Positions 5,382 to 7,120 of a stretch of 7,120 bases of DNA are shown here, piece after piece. Both the position numbers and the translations under genes were made by a program. This DNA comes from an uncultured Bacilli bacterium. GTDB lineage: Bacteria > Bacillota_I > Bacilli_A > RF39 > UBA660. The first letter of the stretch is position 1; every line of letters begins with the position of its first letter. The stretch is taken from assembly GCA_947625365.1 (NCBI GenBank), contig CANQNZ010000061.1:1-7120 (forward strand), in the 5' to 3' direction. A model generated the notes under the pieces. That model was not told where the DNA came from. It worked only from the letters and a program-made list of their open reading frames with translations, and did no database searches.

Positions 5382-5969
5382 TTATTCTTCTTCAGGTTTT
5401 TCTTCTTTTTCTTTAATTACTTCTACTTCAGCAAGTTCACTAGCTGCATCTTGTTCCATCTTTTCAAGCTCTGCATCACGTTTAGCCATCTCTGCTTCAT
5501 GAGCTTCCGCTTCCTGTTCTTGGGCTTTTAATTCAGCATCATTAAGGCCTTCAACAGCAACTCCCATGTTACGTGCTGTTCCTTCAATGATTTTCATTGC
5601 AGAGTCAACATCGTAAGCATTTAAATCAGGTAATTTAGTTTCTGCAATAGCTTTAAGGTCAGCTTGAGAAATAGTAGCTACTATGTGGTTTGCACCTTTT
5701 TGAGAGCCTTTATTAATCTTAGCAGCTTTCTTGATTAAGAAACCAGCTGGTGGAGTTTTTAAAACAAAATCGAAAGTTCTATCTTCATATATAGAGATTT
5801 CTACAGGGACAATATCGCCCATCTTATCTTTAGTTGCATCATTAAATCTTGTACAAAATTCTCCTAAATTAATTCCTGCAGGTCCTAACACAGTTCCCAC
5901 TGGTGGAGCTGGCGTTGCTTTGCCGGCTGGAATTTGTAACTTAATTTTCTTAACGGCTTCTTTTGCCAC
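5382..5969 (-). CDS. rplK: 50S ribosomal protein L11 with acidic C-terminal extension
   Basis: L11 binds the GTPase-associated centre of 23S rRNA at the base of the L7/L12 stalk and is needed for the RelA-dependent stringent response. Residues 1-141 are a complete L11: KIKLQIPAGKATPAPPVGT at 9-27 with the Pro-rich switch (thiostrepton-type antibiotics bind here), KTPPAGFLI at 71-79, and IIEGTARNMGVAVEG at 127-141, where most L11 proteins stop. Here a further 54 residues follow, with 21 acidic and 7 Lys/Arg side chains, probably an alpha-helical or coiled-coil tail ending KPEEE. The start is GTG at 5969, placed by AGGAGG 8 nt upstream. The longer reading frame back to 6122 is not coding: it runs through the leader hairpin and the promoter. 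Two TAA codons end the gene. Confidence 0.97.
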   Translation of the reverse strand: MAKEAVKKIKLQIPAGKATPAPPVGTVLGPAGINLGEFCTRFNDATKDKMGDIVPVEISIYEDRTFDFVLKTPPAGFLIKKAAKINKGSQKGANHIVATISQADLKAIAETKLPDLNAYDVDSAMKIIEGTARNMGVAVEGLNDAELKAQEQEAEAHEAEMAKRDAELEKMEQDAASELAEVEVIKEKEEKPEEE

Positions 5970-5975
5970 GAAAAA

Positions 5976-5984
5976 CACCTCCTT
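5976..5984 (-). promoter_or_regulatory. Ribosome binding site that fixes the GTG start of rplK
   Basis: AAGGAGGTG is a near-perfect match to the 16S 3' end, 8 nt upstream of GTG. No ATG lies at this distance, and the protein from this GTG starts VAKEAVKKIKLQ, as expected for L11. Confidence 0.9.
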
Positions 5985-5998
5985 GTATTTATTTCGCG

Positions 5999-6036
5999 AA
6001 AGTGGTATAGGGCAAATCCGCATTCCCTCCCACTTG
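5999..6036 (-). promoter_or_regulatory. L1-binding leader hairpin (23S rRNA mimic) of rplK-rplA
   Basis: The mRNA has a 6-bp stem AAGUGG/CCACUU (6030-6035 and 6000-6005), an asymmetric internal loop with GA on one side and UAUA on the other, then an upper stem GGG/CCC and a small AU-rich hairpin. The strands GUGGGAGGG and CCCUAUACCAC closely follow the L1 arm of 23S rRNA (E. coli, as I recall it: GGUGGGAGG and AUACCACC). Such mimics let free L1 repress rplK-rplA translation in many bacteria. It ends 15 nt before the SD. Confidence 0.85.
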
Positions 6037-6069
6037 GCACTTATATAAAAATATATAACTGCATTTAAA

Positions 6070-6098
6070 ATATTAGCACAACCAATGGCAATAATCAA
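6070..6098 (-). promoter_or_regulatory. Promoter of rplK-rplA
   Basis: TTGATT (6093-6098), a 17-bp spacer and TAATAT (6070-6075) preceded by TGC, which gives an extended -10. The start near 6063 places the whole L1 hairpin inside the transcript, with a leader of about 95 nt. It lies right after the terminator of the upstream gene. Confidence 0.75.
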
Positions 6099-6111
6099 GG
6101 AAAAATCCCAG

Positions 6112-6136
6112 AAAAAAAGCATTTAATTAAATGCTT
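6112..6136 (-). terminator. Intrinsic terminator of the exported-protein gene
   Basis: A 20-nt perfect palindrome (6117-6136; arms AAGCATTT and AAATGCTT, loop AATT) followed by a run of U on the mRNA. It overlaps the TAA stop of the gene. The stem is AU-rich, so efficiency may be moderate. Confidence 0.75.
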
Positions 6137-6722
6137 AGCTTTCTGGTGCATAATCAGCTTCAGTCTCTACCGTAATTCTATACTCAAATTTTGTATTTGC
6201 TCCCGTTGCCTCCGGAGTATCATCTTTCATCCAAGTATTAACTTCATAGGTTGCTGACTCATTTTTGGCTAGTCCTCCTGTATCTATTTTATAAGCATTG
6301 GACTTAGCTCCTGATAAAGTGGAAGTTACTTTAGTTAATGATGTAAGAATATGAGCTTTAATTTCATCACTATTCTTTTTTATACCAACTTTCATATAAT
6401 TTTCTAAATTATTTGTCGAATTATTTAAAATATTATAAATAACATTAAATTTAACATAAGTATCACAAGTATTAGTTACTTTAACTTTATAAGTTGGATT
6501 TTTTAAACCATCTTCATCTAATTGGGGATAGCCGTTTTCTACAATAGCTGCATCTCCTCCATTAAATGTTACATTAAAGCAGTTATATTTAGTAACGTTT
6601 TGTTCTGTTTGTCTAAAATTACTAACCCAAAAAGCATAAGTTGCCCCTAAAATTAATATTAGCATCATAAATAGTAAAGCAGCTAAAACTATTTTTTTAT
6701 TACTAAAAGTTTTTGTATCCAT
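6135..6722 (-). CDS. Exported protein resembling TasA/camelysin-type secreted proteins
   Basis: Function unknown. The 195-residue product starts with a basic N-terminus (MDTKTFSNKK), a hydrophobic segment at about 11-30 and the sequence LGATYAFW. That resembles the signal region of SipW-processed proteins such as TasA and camelysin (a hydrophobic run followed by G-x-T-x-A-[YF]). The rest looks like a beta-rich domain: NPTYKVKVTNTCDTYVKFNV (75-94) resembles the strand pattern of that fold, and FEYRITVETEA closes it. Cys48 and Cys86 could form a disulfide. Whether it is cleaved or stays anchored cannot be told. ATG at 6722 is chosen because AGGTGA (6728-6733) lies 5 nt upstream; the GTG at 6731 is part of that SD. 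It has its own promoter and terminator, splitting nusG from rplK, and no signal peptidase gene is in view. Confidence 0.88.
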   Translation of the reverse strand: MDTKTFSNKKIVLAALLFMMLILILGATYAFWVSNFRQTEQNVTKYNCFNVTFNGGDAAIVENGYPQLDEDGLKNPTYKVKVTNTCDTYVKFNVIYNILNNSTNNLENYMKVGIKKNSDEIKAHILTSLTKVTSTLSGAKSNAYKIDTGGLAKNESATYEVNTWMKDDTPEATGANTKFEYRITVETEADYAPES

Positions 6723-6740
6723 TACTATCACCTATAATAT

Positions 6741-6770
6741 AGTTTACCATAATAAGTAAATATATGACAA
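6741..6770 (-). promoter_or_regulatory. Probable promoter of the exported-protein gene
   Basis: TTGTCA (6765-6770), an 18-bp spacer and TAAACT (6741-6746) preceded by TGG (extended -10). The start would fall near 6734, leaving a very short leader that begins at the SD. It lies just after the nusG terminator. Confidence 0.55.
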
Positions 6771-6778
6771 ATAAATTT

Positions 6779-6802
6779 AAAAAAAACAGTTTAAAAACTG
6801 TT
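6779..6802 (-). terminator. Intrinsic terminator of nusG
   Basis: A 7-8 bp stem AACAGTTT/AAACTGTT (6785-6802) followed on the mRNA by U residues (A run 6779-6786 on the plus strand, partly used in the stem). It starts at the nusG stop codon and separates nusG from the inserted gene. Confidence 0.8.
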
Positions 6803-7120
6803 ATATTTTACTAACTTGGAATAATTCAACCTCAACTGGAGTTTCTTGACCGAATAAATCTATTAATACATTCAAGCGGTTATTTTCTAAATCAACATTA
6901 TCAATTGTTCCTTCCATTCCTTTAAATGGTCCATCGATGATATTAACTTTATCACCTTTGTCTAATTTAACATCATCATCAAGTCTACTCATACCCATGT
7001 TAGCTAAAATTCGGTCTATCTCTTGAGGAAGTAATGGGGTGGGTTTAGCACCTTTACCAGATGAACCAATAAATCCCGTTACGCCTGGGGTATTACGAAC
7101 AATGTACCAAGCTTCATCAC
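6801..7120 (-). CDS. nusG: Transcription antitermination/termination factor NusG (3' part; 5' end outside window)
   Basis: NusG binds RNA polymerase through its N-terminal domain and contacts S10 or Rho through its KOW domain, affecting pausing, termination and coupling to translation. The last 105 residues are present, roughly the final 60% of a typical 175-180 residue protein. The window opens with DEAWYIVRNTPGVTGFIGS, the end of the NGN domain, then KPTPLLPQEIDRIL as the linker. The C-terminal KOW domain follows, with KGDKVNIIDGPFKGMEGTI and VDLENNRLNVLIDLFGQETPVE, and the protein ends QVSKI. The reading frame is open to the window edge, so the start lies beyond 7120. nusG is normally directly followed by rplK; here a terminator and an unrelated gene intervene. 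Confidence 0.97.
   Translation of the reverse strand, partial: DEAWYIVRNTPGVTGFIGSSGKGAKPTPLLPQEIDRILANMGMSRLDDDVKLDKGDKVNIIDGPFKGMEGTIDNVDLENNRLNVLIDLFGQETPVEVELFQVSKI

Noticed and set aside
5992..6001. Palindrome TTTCGCGAAA next to the L1 leader
   Set aside because: Only 10 bp; as RNA it gives three pairs with a 4-nt loop. It could be an operator, but nothing else supports this.
5970..6122. In-frame 51-codon N-terminal extension of rplK
   Set aside because: It runs through the promoter and L1-leader hairpin, has no L11 similarity, and a strong SD precedes the internal GTG.

Overview
The window is a low-GC, tightly packed piece of a bacterial chromosome. Every gene I can support lies on the minus strand. 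The order, read in the direction of transcription (high to low coordinates), is nusG (3' part), an unknown exported protein, rplK, rplA, rplJ, rplL, three small unknown membrane proteins, rpsL, rpsG and fusA (5' two thirds). This is the Bacillus-type nusG-to-fusA super-operon. The protein sequences, strong Shine-Dalgarno sites and L10 leader point to Firmicutes/Bacillota. The AT-richness suggests an uncultured gut Bacilli or RF39-like lineage, or a relative of the Mollicutes; that placement is inference. The Trp codons I checked are TGG and TGA fits as a stop, so the standard bacterial code applies.

Two things set the locus apart. First, rpoB and rpoC, which normally sit between rplL and rpsL, are absent. 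A three-gene cassette of small single-pass membrane proteins (2403-3505) occupies that slot. The second and third of these share a C-terminal module with two cysteines exactly 21 positions apart. Second, a separate exported protein (6135-6722), resembling TasA/camelysin-like secreted proteins, is wedged between nusG and rplK with its own promoter and terminator.

Regulation is unusually readable. nusG ends in a hairpin terminator. The exported-protein gene has a promoter and a palindromic terminator. rplK-rplA has an extended -10 promoter followed by a leader hairpin that copies the L1-binding region of 23S rRNA. rplJ-rplL is driven by an exact-consensus promoter (TTGACA, 17 bp, TATAAT) whose -35 lies in the end of rplA. 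It is followed by an L10 leader and a terminator with a mutually exclusive antiterminator pairing. A strong terminator ends rplL. rpsL-rpsG-fusA has its own promoter and a leader with two hairpins of unknown function.

The ribosomal genes encode the stalk (L10, L7/L12), its base (L11), the L1 arm, two small-subunit proteins (S12, S7) and the translocase EF-G. Oddities are an L11 with an acidic 54-residue C-terminal tail and an S12 in which the near-universal proline of the KDLPGV loop is isoleucine. No intergenic gap exceeds about 165 bases. I saw no tRNA, rRNA, CRISPR array or insertion sequence.
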